From Streptomyces noursei (GTDB taxonomy: Bacteria; Actinomycetota; Actinomycetes; Streptomycetales; Streptomycetaceae): a stretch of 64,000 nucleotides of DNA. The stretch lies in the NCBI RefSeq assembly GCF_001646665.1, contig NZ_LWBU01000384.1, forward strand, positions 1 through 64,000, given 5' to 3'. The position numbers and the translations under genes were made by a program. The notes under the pieces were generated by a model. The model saw nothing but the letters and a program-made list of their open reading frames with translations, was not told where the DNA came from and did not search any database. Of the stretch, positions 1-8,020 are shown in pieces (position 1 is the first letter of the stretch; each line of letters begins with the position of its first letter).

Positions 1-252
1 CATCGTCCTTCCCCCTCCTCAGAGCTCTTGATACCGGCGGGGGTGTGCGGCCTGCGCATCCCCAAAGGCCCGGACGGCCGCACGGCAGCCATCAGCCCGC
101 TGACTAGCCCGACCACGGCCGCCACCCGCCCGCGCACGGCAGGCCGCCTTCAGCGGTCGCCAGCGGTGCCCCGGCCGACCGCGCCCTACCGCCCCTGGGC
201 AGCCACTGCGGATGGACAGGCCGGCCCGGGGCAGCGCCGCCGTCCCTGCGCA

Positions 253-477
253 TCAGGCGGCACTGAACTGGTGAGCAGGCCCGTCGCGCCACTCCACCCA
301 CCGCGGGCCGTCCAGGACGGCGTCGGGTTCGGTGATACCGGCGCCCTCGAGGAAGACGACCAGGTCGTGGTCGCTGTAGGCGGTGCCGAGGATCTCGTCC
401 TGGCCGTGCCGGTGCACGGTGACTCGCCGGCCGCCCGAACGGGAGGGCCGGTGCACGACGATCGGCGCGCTGCTCAC
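253..477 (-). CDS. Small hypothetical protein (74 aa)
   Basis: No function is recognised. The 74-residue product is soluble and acidic towards its C-terminus, with no signal peptide or membrane segment. Its composition (VTVHRHGQDEILGTAYSDHD, then a DLVVFLEG stretch) looks like genuine protein and its codon use is strongly GC3-biased. The GTG at 477 lies only one base after a GGGAGG stretch, so a start at the GTG near 454 is possible. It sits alone between the window edge and decayed helicase fragments. Confidence 0.55.
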   Translation of the reverse strand: MSSAPIVVHRPSRSGGRRVTVHRHGQDEILGTAYSDHDLVVFLEGAGITEPDAVLDGPRWVEWRDGPAHQFSAA

Positions 478-546
478 GCCTCCCAGCGTGCCCCGGGCCG
501 GGCGGATGGGCGAGTCAGCCGGCGACGGTCAGGGCGCGACGCCGGT

Positions 547-642
547 GTCGAGGCGCAGCGGGAGCGGCTGGGCGCGCTCGGCGTCACGGCCCCGGAACCG
601 GCCCCCGCGGCGAAGGCCAGCGGCGGCCGGGCAACCGCGTAG
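547..642 (+). pseudogene. Helicase-associated (HA) domain C-terminal remnant
   Basis: The last 31 codons of this reading frame (VEAQRERLGALGVTAPEP...) resemble the closing segment of the large Streptomyces helicases that carry repeated helicase-associated domains, where a 'QRERLxxLG' helix is typical. Nothing upstream in frame extends the domain, so only a C-terminal scrap survives. A sequence matching it at about 40 of 45 bases recurs at 15061, and a larger HA remnant lies at 5673-6171. The family assignment is by recall of the motif. Confidence 0.4.
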
Positions 643-649
643 GAGCGGG

Positions 650-787
650 GTGTCGCGGCGGCCCGCGCGGACGGTCGCCAGCTGGCTGAAGACGTGGGCG
701 GACGAGGGCGTCGTGGTGCGGGTCAGCGAGGGCACCAAGACCCGTTTCGTCCACCACCGCCACACCTTTGGCAGCACCACCGACTGG
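650..787 (+). pseudogene. Possible truncated DNA-binding protein fragment
   Basis: A GTG at 650 preceded by AGGAG opens a frame whose first 46 residues (MSRRPARTVASWLKTWADEG...) look like real protein, with an HTH-like helix pattern and a basic 'TKTRFVHHRH' tail. After about 787 the frame runs antisense to the next gene and loses protein character, so the gene appears truncated. The family is not recognised. It could also be the end of the helicase fragment just upstream, in another frame. Confidence 0.25.
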
Positions 788-808
788 GTCGCGCCCGGGC
801 GAGTGGCG

Positions 809-1258
809 TCAGGCGATGGTGATGCTGGCAAGGATGCTTTGGAGCCGGCGGATCGCCTCTTCGGCTTCCACGTATTCCTCAAGGGACGGCGGGACGGCGC
901 CGAAGGTGGCGCCGTCCTCAGCAGGCATCGCACGCCAGTGCAGGACCGGCGAAAGGGCTGTGGCAGCGGCGCCGAGGAACCAGGCAAGGCGCCCGTGGAC
1001 GTGGGCCAGGGCGATGGCCACAGCAGCGAGCGCTTCCCGCAGGTGCTCCAGCCGTTCGACCTCGGGCAAGCTCTGCTGGGTCTCCGGGTTGCCCACGGCG
1101 GCGAACAGATCGGCAGCGGCCTTCGCCGCGACGGTACGGTCGTCGAACGACAGGACCCACACGTGATCGCGGATCAGCCGTTCCGCTTCCTTCACCAATT
1201 CTTCGATCTCTGCCCCGATGTTCTCCACGAGCGCCATCCTATGCCCGTTTTCGATCAT
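809..1258 (-). CDS. Hypothetical helical protein (149 aa)
   Basis: A soluble, mostly alpha-helical protein of unknown function. It opens with MIENGHRMALVENIGAEIEE, followed by several amphipathic helices rich in Ala, Glu and Leu. There is no signal peptide and no membrane span apart from one mildly hydrophobic Ala/Leu stretch around residue 95. The start at 1258 was chosen because GGGGGA lies 7 bases upstream. The ATGs at 1273 and 1279 would place that motif inside the gene. Confidence 0.6.
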   Translation of the reverse strand: MIENGHRMALVENIGAEIEELVKEAERLIRDHVWVLSFDDRTVAAKAAADLFAAVGNPETQQSLPEVERLEHLREALAAVAIALAHVHGRLAWFLGAAATALSPVLHWRAMPAEDGATFGAVPPSLEEYVEAEEAIRRLQSILASITIA

Positions 1259-1521
1259 CAACGGATCCCCCATGAGCACCGGACACCCCAGCGGGATCTA
1301 TCGGACGAGTCCGCCGTCTGCGAGGAGCGACCCGGCGTAGGGCCGACTCCGATACCCCCTCCGCCGGGTGATCACTCGCCTAATGCGCGCGGCGGCCGCG
1401 CTCAGGGGTCGGAGCCGCCACGGAGCGGGCGCGGGTAGGGCGTGCATCCGAGGCCAGCACCGCCCTGGGAAGCGCGCGAGAGCAGATCACTCGCCTGAGG
1501 GGCGCAGCGCCGTCACGGGGA

Positions 1522-1638
1522 CGGGATGCGCCGCAGTAGCCGGCCCCGGCCCTAGCTCGCTCTCCACACGGCCGCACCCAACAGCTCCACGCCGCTTTGA
1601 AGGGGTCCCACCAGCGCCCCGACGGCGCGAGCCTCACC
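1522..1638 (-). pseudogene. Degenerate partial copy of the gene at 2092-2484
   Basis: Read on the minus strand, this stretch gives GEARAVGALVGPLQ, then WRAS, then a stop, and after a small frame change GRLLRRIP. The C-terminus of the intact 130-residue protein at 2092-2484 reads GEARAVVALLGYLQ...VWASELQGRLLRRIP. The match covers most of 38 residues but is interrupted by a stop and a frameshift, so this is a decayed paralogous fragment. It shows that a local duplication occurred here before decay. Confidence 0.6.
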
Positions 1639-1659
1639 GCGGAACCCCTTGGCCGTGCC

Positions 1660-1949
1660 CTACCGCGGCAGCATCCTGGTTGGGACAAGAATGTAGGTGG
1701 CGAGTCCCGCCCCAAGGTTTCCGCACTGGTTGGCCGGGTTGCTCACAGGGATGGCGGCGGCCAGGCCGGTGGCGCTGCCACTTCCCGCGGCGGTGGCCGC
1801 CTGCGGCCCGGGCCCGGTCGCATTACGGCACAAGTTGTTGAATGCTGCATTACCCGCACCGATGATCGAGGTGGCGGCGCGCTACCGGCGCAGCCGACAA
1901 CCATCCCTGCCGAGAGCGCGACGGCTGCGGCAGTTGAACCCTTCCTCAC
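1660..1949 (-). pseudogene. Small secreted protein, frameshifted
   Basis: A GTG at 1949 with GGAAAGG upstream starts a convincing signal peptide (MRKGSTAAAVALSAGMVVGC). Soon after, the frame degenerates into Pro/Arg-rich sequence. Shifting by one base near 1877 recovers a credible mature region (SIIGAGNAAFNNLC ... GSGSATGLAAAIPVSNPANQ, then CGNLGAGLA) that runs to a stop at 1660. The natural product would be a hydrophobic Ala/Gly/Asn-rich secreted protein with two cysteines, broadly reminiscent of small surface-active proteins such as chaplins. I do not assign it to that family. A one-base deletion or a sequencing error explains the break. Confidence 0.55.
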
Positions 1950-2091
1950 ATGGACACCTTTCCTGGGCTGGCTTCAGACACTCAACTGCCCCCGGTCCAG
2001 CCAGGACACGGATCGGTCGCCCCCTCCGCCTGGTGCGTGTCCAACGGCTCCCCGGCACGGGCGAAGCGCCACACCGGGCTGGTGCGAGCCC

Positions 2092-2484
2092 CTACGCGTC
2101 TGCCGGAATGCGCCGGAGTAGCCGGCCCTGTAGCTCGCTCGCCCACACGGCCACGTCTGGCAGCTCCGCGCCGTCTTGGAGGTAGCCGAGGAGCGCCACG
2201 ACGGCGCGCGCCTCACCAGCGGTGAGCAGCGGCAGCCGGTCGCCCGGCTCGTCCATCACAAGGTCAAGGTCGTCTTCACCAGGGCCAACCGATCCAGGGT
2301 GGGAGCGGGTCTCGCCGCGGCGGATGCGTCCGTTGAACTGGTCTACACGGAAGGCACCCTGCGTGGTCTTCGCAAGGAACGCCAAGGGGTCGAATCTGTC
2401 GACCGTTGGGGCGGTGAGGTGCCGAAAGGTCCTATTGGCTCCGCCACTCGGCTCTCGTTTGCGGGGTACTGGCCCGGCTACCAC
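2092..2484 (-). CDS. Hypothetical protein (130 aa)
   Basis: Function not recognised. It is a soluble protein with an acidic central region (GPGEDDLDLVMDEPGDRLP) followed by a helical C-terminus (GEARAVVALLGYLQDGAELP...). Its C-terminal 38 residues have a decayed copy at 1522-1638. The GTG start overlaps the stop of a 32-codon frame at 2478-2576, which suggests translational coupling. No secretion signal is present. Confidence 0.6.
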   Translation of the reverse strand: MVAGPVPRKREPSGGANRTFRHLTAPTVDRFDPLAFLAKTTQGAFRVDQFNGRIRRGETRSHPGSVGPGEDDLDLVMDEPGDRLPLLTAGEARAVVALLGYLQDGAELPDVAVWASELQGRLLRRIPADA

Positions 2485-2576
2485 GCCACCGGCGGCTTCC
2501 CCGGCGCCGGGCCCGCCCCTTGCCGTATCAGCTCCGCCACGTCATCCGAGTCCAGATGGTCAGCACGGATCGTCAC
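2478..2576 (-). CDS. Possible 32-aa leader peptide or small protein
   Basis: A short frame starts with GTG at 2576 (MTIRADHLDSDDVAELIRQG) and ends seven bases inside the start of the following gene. The residue composition is plausible for protein and the overlap is typical of coupled actinobacterial genes. It is too short to classify, and no clear ribosome binding site supports the start. Confidence 0.35.
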   Translation of the reverse strand: MTIRADHLDSDDVAELIRQGAGPAPGKPPVAW

Positions 2577-2668
2577 ACCAATACAACTAGGAGCTGTCCG
2601 GTCGATCACGTGGAGGTGGAGGAAAATGGCGGGACGGGGGTTGCTGGCCCCTGGTAGAACATGGATCG

Positions 2669-3295
2669 ATGGGTATTCAGGAACGTGACCGCAAGGTGTA
2701 CCGGCCTCTGCGGCGGGCTGGCCTTGAGGTGATCCCCAACGCTGTGCCAGCGGGCACGATGCCGTTCGTCCTCGGATACGGTGCGGAGGACCTGGCCGGA
2801 GGCTTCTCGCACCGATACGACACCTCGCGGCTGGTCGAGCGGCTCAATGCGGACTGGTACGACCTGGCGCTCTCCTTGGGCCTTTTCGACTACCGGCGCG
2901 AGTTTCTCGTGCAGCTTCCGCAGGGCACCCGTTCGCATCGGGCCACTCTGCAGCACCTGCACAGCGGCAACACTGCACCGGCGCTCTGGACCCGGGTCCG
3001 GCTGCTGGATCGCTGGGACATCATGGGCCGAGGCGCGGCATCGGCGTTCCTGGGCGTGCACTCGGGCCACCCGGGCTTCGGCATGATGGCTCTGGACGGC
3101 AGCGTGTACGTCGCAGCCTCGACGGGCGAGACCGGCATCGACGTGCTCGTGGTGCATCACCCGGACCGCTCACAGAACGTCCTGCGGCACCTGGAGTGGA
3201 TCACGCGTTACGACAGCCCCTACGTCAACCGCGAGTTCAAGGAGCGGATCGCCGTCTGGCTCGTCGGCCGTGCAGGGGGTCTTCCGGGTCGCTGA
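2669..3295 (+). CDS. Hypothetical protein (208 aa)
   Basis: The function is not recognised, but the sequence has clear globular character throughout: YDLALSLGLFDYRREFLVQL, TRVRLLDRWDIMGRG, FGMMALDGSVYVAAS and ITRYDSPYVNREFKERIAVW. It has no signal peptide or transmembrane segment. Upstream are the divergent hypothetical genes; downstream is a transposase remnant on the opposite strand. No strong Shine-Dalgarno motif precedes the ATG, so the message may be nearly leaderless. The opposite-strand frame at 2606-3160 is regarded as a shadow. Confidence 0.65.
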   Translation: MGIQERDRKVYRPLRRAGLEVIPNAVPAGTMPFVLGYGAEDLAGGFSHRYDTSRLVERLNADWYDLALSLGLFDYRREFLVQLPQGTRSHRATLQHLHSGNTAPALWTRVRLLDRWDIMGRGAASAFLGVHSGHPGFGMMALDGSVYVAASTGETGIDVLVVHHPDRSQNVLRHLEWITRYDSPYVNREFKERIAVWLVGRAGGLPGR

Positions 3296-3322
3296 CGACG
3301 AGGTCCCGGACGGGCTGACTGA

Positions 3323-3880
3323 TCATGTGCGGAGCCAGATGACGAGGGCGGCCGCGGTGACGGTGCCGAGGAAGACGTATCCGCGCTTGTCGTAACGGGT
3401 CGCGACGGCGCGGGAGTTCTTCAGCTTGTTGATGGCCCTCTCCACGGTGTTGCGCTTCTTGTACCGCTCTTCGTCGAAGCCCGGTGGCTGGCCACCTCGC
3501 GATCCTTTCCGCAGGCGGGCGGCCTGACTGTCGGCTTTCTCCGGGATCGTGTGTCGGATGCCGCGCCGCCGCAGGTACTGACGGCAAGGGCCGTTGCTGT
3601 AAGCCTTGTCGGCCGCGACGCTGTCGGGCTTCTTGCGGGGTCTGCCCAGTCCGAGGCGGGGGACCCGGATCTTTTCCAGCACCGGAACGAACTGGGTGCA
3701 GTCGGCTCGCTGCCCGGGTGTGACGATCAAGGACAGCGGGCGACAGTAGCCGTCCGCGCTCAGGTGGATGTTGCTGGTGAAGCCGCCGCGTGAGCGGCCC
3801 AGGCCCTCGCCTCCCGCACCACCTCCACCAGCCGGCCGACGAGGCTCTGCCACGGACTTTCGCGCTGGTGTTCCAGCGCC
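3323..3880 (-). pseudogene. IS5-family transposase remnant (DDE part)
   Basis: The C-terminal catalytic region of an IS5-type transposase is readable: LGRSRGGFTSNIHLSADG, then LIVTPGQRADCTQF, then DKAYSN with a DDE-type Asp, then TVERAINKLKNSRAVATRYD, ending at AAALVIWLRT. Upstream of about 3880 the frame no longer matches such enzymes. The N-terminal HTH domain and the first catalytic Asp block (usually VDSTxxRAHQHA) are missing. Convincing terminal inverted repeats were not found. It is a dead, 5'-truncated copy. Confidence 0.75.
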
Positions 3881-4243
3881 TTCTCCCCCTTTGAGGCAGT
3901 GAGAGCCGGCGGCGCTCCGGCCCACATCTTCGCGCTGCCGTACGAGCGACTGCCCGACATCCGCGCCCTGGCGGCCCCTGCAGGCCCGTGCTGCCTCTCC
4001 GCCGAACTCAGCGACCACCGGTTGGCCGCGCCCTTGGTCCGGCCCTGCCCCGTCGTGTGGTGCTCCGCCTCGAGATCCACTTTCGTACGGTTTTTGTATG
4101 TTGAAGGTACGTCCTTCGTGCGCCTTTGTACGCGGATGGCGGTGGTGGTGACGGTTGCGAACCGGGCTGGGCCGGTGTGAACGTAGCCCCTCCGGCGCGG
4201 CGGCCGGCCGTACGCCGACCTGGTCCAGGACGTCGCGGGTCAA

Positions 4244-4641
4244 ACCTCGAGGTAGGCGACGACGACCACGGCCCGAAGGGCGGTCACCCAGTACAGAAGG
4301 CGCACACGCTCGACTTCATCGGCGTACTGGCGTCGGCGCGGGTCTTGGCCGCGTACGCACGGACCGCGTCGGCGGCCGCGGGCTCCAGCTGCCGGGCGGA
4401 GGTGTCGGCGGGGAAGTCACCTCTACCGACTATCTGGACCCGCGCACGGGTTCCTTCCCGGGCGCAGGTTCGCATTTATACAAGCCGTACGGTGAGCGCT
4501 ACAGCAGTCTGTTGCCCTACAAACCGGGCGTTGAGGTTTGCCGAAGTCCGTACGCGCCGCTATTGGCGGGTGTCCTTGATTTCCTGAGGGGACGATAAGG
4601 CGGCCGATACAGCAAAGAAGGGATCAACAGCATGAACAATC
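4244..4641. other. Intergenic region without a firm gene
   Basis: About 400 bases between the transposase remnant zone and a secreted-protein gene. A 63-residue minus-strand frame at 4284-4475 (ending in ADASTPMKSSVCAFCTG) has somewhat protein-like composition but no recognisable family. The stretch 4480-4600 is less GC-rich than its surroundings and presumably holds the promoter of the gene at 4642. Nothing else stands out. Confidence 0.3.
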
Positions 4642-5001
4642 GTGCCCTTGCCGTTGTGGGCCGGACTCGTCAGCACGCTGCTCTTCATCGGCCAGACGGC
4701 CGCGCACGCCGAAGCGATTCGCTGTTACACCAGCCCGTCCTACCTTGGGCATGCTGTGCTGGACATGACCCAGGACCTCTTCTACGTCGAAGACGGCGAT
4801 GCAGACGCACGGCGGGTTGTTGCGAGTGCCTACAACTCCGCTGGCACTCGCCTGGCCTATGCCTATGACGCCAACGGCGCCGACAACGGTCCCGGAGCGG
4901 GTGTCTATGTTGACGCGTCGCGCGTCTACAGGGTCACGACGTGCACACAGCGGGGCACGGACATCACGACCCGTGCCAACTGCTGGAACACCTACTTCTG
5001 A
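4642..5001 (+). CDS. Small secreted protein (119 aa)
   Basis: The product has an N-terminal signal peptide (PLPLWAGLVSTLLFIGQTAA, cleavage near AHA-EA). The mature domain of about 95 residues is acidic, aromatic-rich and has three cysteines (IRCYTSPSY, VTTCTQRG, ANCWNTYF), so it is exported and probably disulfide-linked. The function is unknown. The start is problematic. The best ribosome binding site (GAAGGG near 4616) points to an ATG at 4632, in a different frame from the signal peptide; the in-frame GTG at 4642 lies too far from it. Either the GTG is used or a one-base change near the 5' end broke the gene. A second secreted protein follows. Confidence 0.6.
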   Translation: MPLPLWAGLVSTLLFIGQTAAHAEAIRCYTSPSYLGHAVLDMTQDLFYVEDGDADARRVVASAYNSAGTRLAYAYDANGADNGPGAGVYVDASRVYRVTTCTQRGTDITTRANCWNTYF

Positions 5002-5102
5002 GTGCCTCGCCAGGTGGCTTCGTTCACCTCCAGCAGCGTTTGTGGGGCAGTTAGCGGCTCTCGGGAGTGTCGGGCATGTTCATCAGGAACGAGGGGATCA
5101 AC

Positions 5103-5576
5103 GTGCAACGGAAGAAAGATCAGAGGACTTCGCGTAGCTGGGCGCTCGTCGTGACCAGTGGGGCGCTGGCACTGGCAGGGGTATGCGCCTCCGCGGGCAC
5201 CGCTCAGGCGGCCACCGGGTGGAACGCGACCGGTACCGGAGCCGATGTGGTGGGGGCCTGGGCACATGGCGAGTTCTGGTACGGCGGCACAGCGTCCGAC
5301 ACTGGCTACGCGAAGGTGACGATCACCGACTCGCAGCCGGACGGCGCCAGCGGTCGCCTCTACTTCCGCTGGCGCTGGGCGGTGGGAGGCACCAGCGGCG
5401 CGTACGGGCCGCTCACCGCCTCCGGCTACCAGAACGAGAAGACGCAGACGTACTCCTACGTCCGCCAGGGCCTCGACTCGTGGGACCCGTTCGAGGTGAA
5501 GGAGTGCCGAGTCGACGACGGAGTGGAAGTCGACTGCGGCGACTGGGACGTTCCGGAGCCCTTCAACAGCCACTGA
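5103..5576 (+). CDS. Secreted hypothetical protein (157 aa)
   Basis: A signal peptide with a basic n-region (MQRKKDQRTSRSW), an Ala/Leu-rich core and a probable AQA-A cleavage site is followed by a mature domain rich in Trp, Tyr, Gly and acidic residues (GAWAHGEFWYGG, RLYFRWRWAVGG, CRVDDGVEVDCGDW). It is likely a small exported beta-rich protein with one disulfide. The GTG at 5103 was chosen over the ATG at 5067 because GAGGGG lies 8 bases upstream and the signal peptide then has normal length. Two strong hairpins follow the stop. Confidence 0.7.
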   Translation: MQRKKDQRTSRSWALVVTSGALALAGVCASAGTAQAATGWNATGTGADVVGAWAHGEFWYGGTASDTGYAKVTITDSQPDGASGRLYFRWRWAVGGTSGAYGPLTASGYQNEKTQTYSYVRQGLDSWDPFEVKECRVDDGVEVDCGDWDVPEPFNSH

Positions 5577-5595
5577 ACGTTCTGTCTGGCCCCGT

Positions 5596-5629
5596 GGCCA
5601 CCGGCATAACCCCACTTCTGCCGGTGGCC
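5596..5629 (+). terminator. Hairpin with perfect 11-bp stem
   Basis: GGCCACCGGCA and TGCCGGTGGCC pair perfectly around a 12-base loop, 20 bases after the stop codon of the secreted-protein gene. No U-tract follows, as is common for terminators in high-GC actinobacteria. Confidence 0.75.
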
Positions 5630-5637
5630 CAGGTCAG

Positions 5638-5656
5638 GGCCACCGCTTCGGTGGCC
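5638..5656 (+). terminator. Second hairpin, perfect 8-bp stem
   Basis: GGCCACCG, the loop CTT, then CGGTGGCC, immediately after the previous hairpin. The two share the GGCCACCG half-stem, so they could also pair alternatively with each other. The most likely role is a back-to-back terminator. Confidence 0.65.
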
Positions 5657-5672
5657 TGAGCGCCCCTCAGCG

Positions 5673-6171
5673 GTGGTGTGCGAGCCGGGCGAGGAAGCGT
5701 GGGAGAACAAGCTCGCCACGCTGCGCTCATACCGGCGGGCGACCGGGCACCTCGCACCGCGGCAGGACGCCGTCTGGGACGACCCGGCCGACGGCAGCCC
5801 CGTGCCGATCGGTCAGCACATGGCAAACCTCCGCAGGAAAGGCGGCCTCGGAAAGGACCCGGAGCGGGCCCGCGAGCGTCGCTGAGCCAGGCGGAGCAAA
5901 GGCCCTTCAGGGGCCGCGGGCGGCCGGTGGGGGCAGTCGCTCCGGGCGCGCTGAGCGAGGACCGGGCCGCGCAGCTCGCGGAAATCGATCCGGACTGGTG
6001 CCCAGCCTGGCCGATCGACTGGCAGCGGCACTACGCGGGCATGCGGGCGCTGGTGGGTCGACGGCGCGGTGCGGCGGTCGATGAGATCACCCCGGAATGA
6101 CCGTGCACGGCTCGGACCGGGCGGTGTGGTGGTGCACGCCTAGGGCCCCTGCGAACAAACCGGTGTGCTGA
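5673..6171 (+). pseudogene. Helicase-associated-domain protein remnant
   Basis: Three pieces in shifted frames read like the repeated HA domains of large Streptomyces helicases. They are EEAWENKLATLRSYRRATGH with HMANLRRKGGLGKDPERA (5673-5885), then LAEIDPDWCPAWPIDWQRHY (near 5970-6040), then MTVHGSDRAVWW (from 6097) to a stop at 6171. The order matches one HA repeat and the start of the next, but the frame changes twice and no helicase core is present. It is a decayed internal or C-terminal fragment. Similar scraps lie at 547 and 15061. Confidence 0.7.
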
Positions 6172-6198
6172 CGGCCGCCCGGCGGATCCGTACGGGCC

Positions 6199-7752
6199 TC
6201 AGGACATGCTGCCCCGGCACACCGTCCCCACGGCCGGGGTGCGGCCCGTGCGGAGGTATTTGTCGACCGCCTCCGTGACGCAGCGGTTCTGCGGGTATGT
6301 GCCGTGGCCCTCCTCCTCGGCCGTCAGGAGCACGCCGACACCGTCGCCCAGGGCGCGTGCCATGTGGCGGGCGCCGGGATATGGGGTAGTCGGGTCGCCG
6401 GTGCCGCCGACCACCAGGACGGGGGCCGCGCCGTCGGCGTTCACCTGGGGCGTGGCGCGCTCGCCGTCGAACGGCCAGTCGTAACAGAGGTAGACGCCGG
6501 TGGACCAGGCCGCGCCGAAGACAGGTGAGGCGGCTTTGATGCGGGCCTCGTCCCTGTCGAGGCGTTCGAAGCCAGGGCGCAGGTTGGAGTCCGCGCAGGT
6601 GATCGCGGTCTGGGCGGCGCGGCTGCTGTCGCGCGGGGTCGCTGCGCGGTCAGCGGAGCCGATGTCGTCCGAGCCCTTGCTCAGCGGACCGCCGTCGTTG
6701 TGGTCGATGAGCGCGGTAAGGGCCTTGGCGAGCGGCGACCAGCCGTCTGTGCCGAGGTCGAGATGGTCGCTGACGGTGTGCGCGAGGTCGTCGGCGTCGA
6801 GGTTCCTTCCGCCGCCGGCCGGGGCGGGCGTCTTCTCCAGGCGGTCGGCCAGGCGCGCCATGCGTCGCGCGGCCTCCTCGGGCCCATCGCCGGTCGGGCA
6901 GTGGCGGATACGGGCCGCGCAGTGCGCAGCGAACCGGTCGAACGCCGCCTGGACCGCCTTGACCTGCGACACCTGCTCCTCGTTGAGGTCCTCGGTCGGA
7001 TCGACGGACGCTTCGAGGACGAGCCGTCCGACGTGCGACGGGTACAGGTGGGCGTAGACCGCGCCGAGCGCCGTTCCGTACGAGACGCCGAAGTAGTGCA
7101 GCCGCTCGTCGCCGAGGAGGTAGCGCATCAGGTCGAGGTCGCGCGCGGTGTGCGAGGTGCCGATGTACGGGAGGAGCGCCCCGGAATGCTCGGCGCAGGC
7201 GTCGGCCCCGTCGTAGCCGGTGTCGTCCGCGGTCTTGCCGCAGCGCACGGGGATGGTTGCGCCAACGCCGCGCGGGTCGAAGGAGACCAGGTCGTAGCGG
7301 TCGAGGAGCGGCTTGTACTGGTTGAGTCGTTCGGGCAATCCGCTCACGCCGGACACGCCCGGGCCGCCGAAGTTGAGGACGAGTGAGCCGATGCGCCGGG
7401 CGTTCGGGCCGGTGGCCTTACGGCGGATCAGGGCGACGTCAATCGTCCTGCCATCTGGTTTCCGGTAGTCGAGGGGGGCCTTCATGGCGGCGCAGTCGTA
7501 GCCCGTGCGCGCGGTGGGCGGCGAGGTGCAGCGGGACCAGTGGAGGTGCTGGCCGGTGGTGAGCGCGGTGGGCAGACCGGCGGGCGGGTTGTTCGCGGTG
7601 AACTCCGTACGCGGCTCCGCACTCCGGCCGGGAGCGTCGTGCTGGAGCCAGGCGCCGACGGCCCCAATCGCGGCGAGGACGACTCCGGCGATAATCCGCG
7701 CACCGACCGAAAGGCCGGGTCTGCGGCTTCGTATCGGATGTGCGTCACTCAT
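6199..7752 (-). CDS. Secreted tripeptidyl-aminopeptidase-like alpha/beta hydrolase
   Basis: This 517-residue protein belongs to the alpha/beta-hydrolase family of Streptomyces tripeptidyl aminopeptidases and mycelium-associated SlpD/SlpE proteases, which remove N-terminal peptides outside the membrane. An uncleaved signal anchor or signal peptide covers about residues 12-30. Family landmarks are LVLNFGGPGVSG (oxyanion region), RYDLVSFDPRGVG, the nucleophile elbow GVSYGT, a late Asp in LVVGGTGDPTTPYPGA, and the catalytic His in EEGHGTYPQNRC. The ATG at 7752 has GGGGA 7 bases upstream; the longer frame to 7845 adds only low-complexity sequence. It is transcribed alone. Confidence 0.85.
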   Translation of the reverse strand: MSDAHPIRSRRPGLSVGARIIAGVVLAAIGAVGAWLQHDAPGRSAEPRTEFTANNPPAGLPTALTTGQHLHWSRCTSPPTARTGYDCAAMKAPLDYRKPDGRTIDVALIRRKATGPNARRIGSLVLNFGGPGVSGVSGLPERLNQYKPLLDRYDLVSFDPRGVGATIPVRCGKTADDTGYDGADACAEHSGALLPYIGTSHTARDLDLMRYLLGDERLHYFGVSYGTALGAVYAHLYPSHVGRLVLEASVDPTEDLNEEQVSQVKAVQAAFDRFAAHCAARIRHCPTGDGPEEAARRMARLADRLEKTPAPAGGGRNLDADDLAHTVSDHLDLGTDGWSPLAKALTALIDHNDGGPLSKGSDDIGSADRAATPRDSSRAAQTAITCADSNLRPGFERLDRDEARIKAASPVFGAAWSTGVYLCYDWPFDGERATPQVNADGAAPVLVVGGTGDPTTPYPGARHMARALGDGVGVLLTAEEEGHGTYPQNRCVTEAVDKYLRTGRTPAVGTVCRGSMS

Positions 7753-8020
7753 CGAAATCCCCGCGCTCCCGCCCCTGGACGCCCGCCCCGTGCCCGCATG
7801 CCCGTGTCCGTGATCGTCCGATCGTCGAATGAGTGGAGAGTACAAGCCGTCTCGGACAGCAGCTCAGCTCCTGGCGTCACGGATACCCAACCCGGTGAAC
7901 GTATGCGGTCACAGCACAAGTGATCACCCCGCAGTCGCTGCTCCGGACATCGAAGCACACGACGACCTGTTGGGGTCAGCCTGCCTCTCAGCCGTGTCGG
8001 CCAAGGACGCCGTCGCGGAC

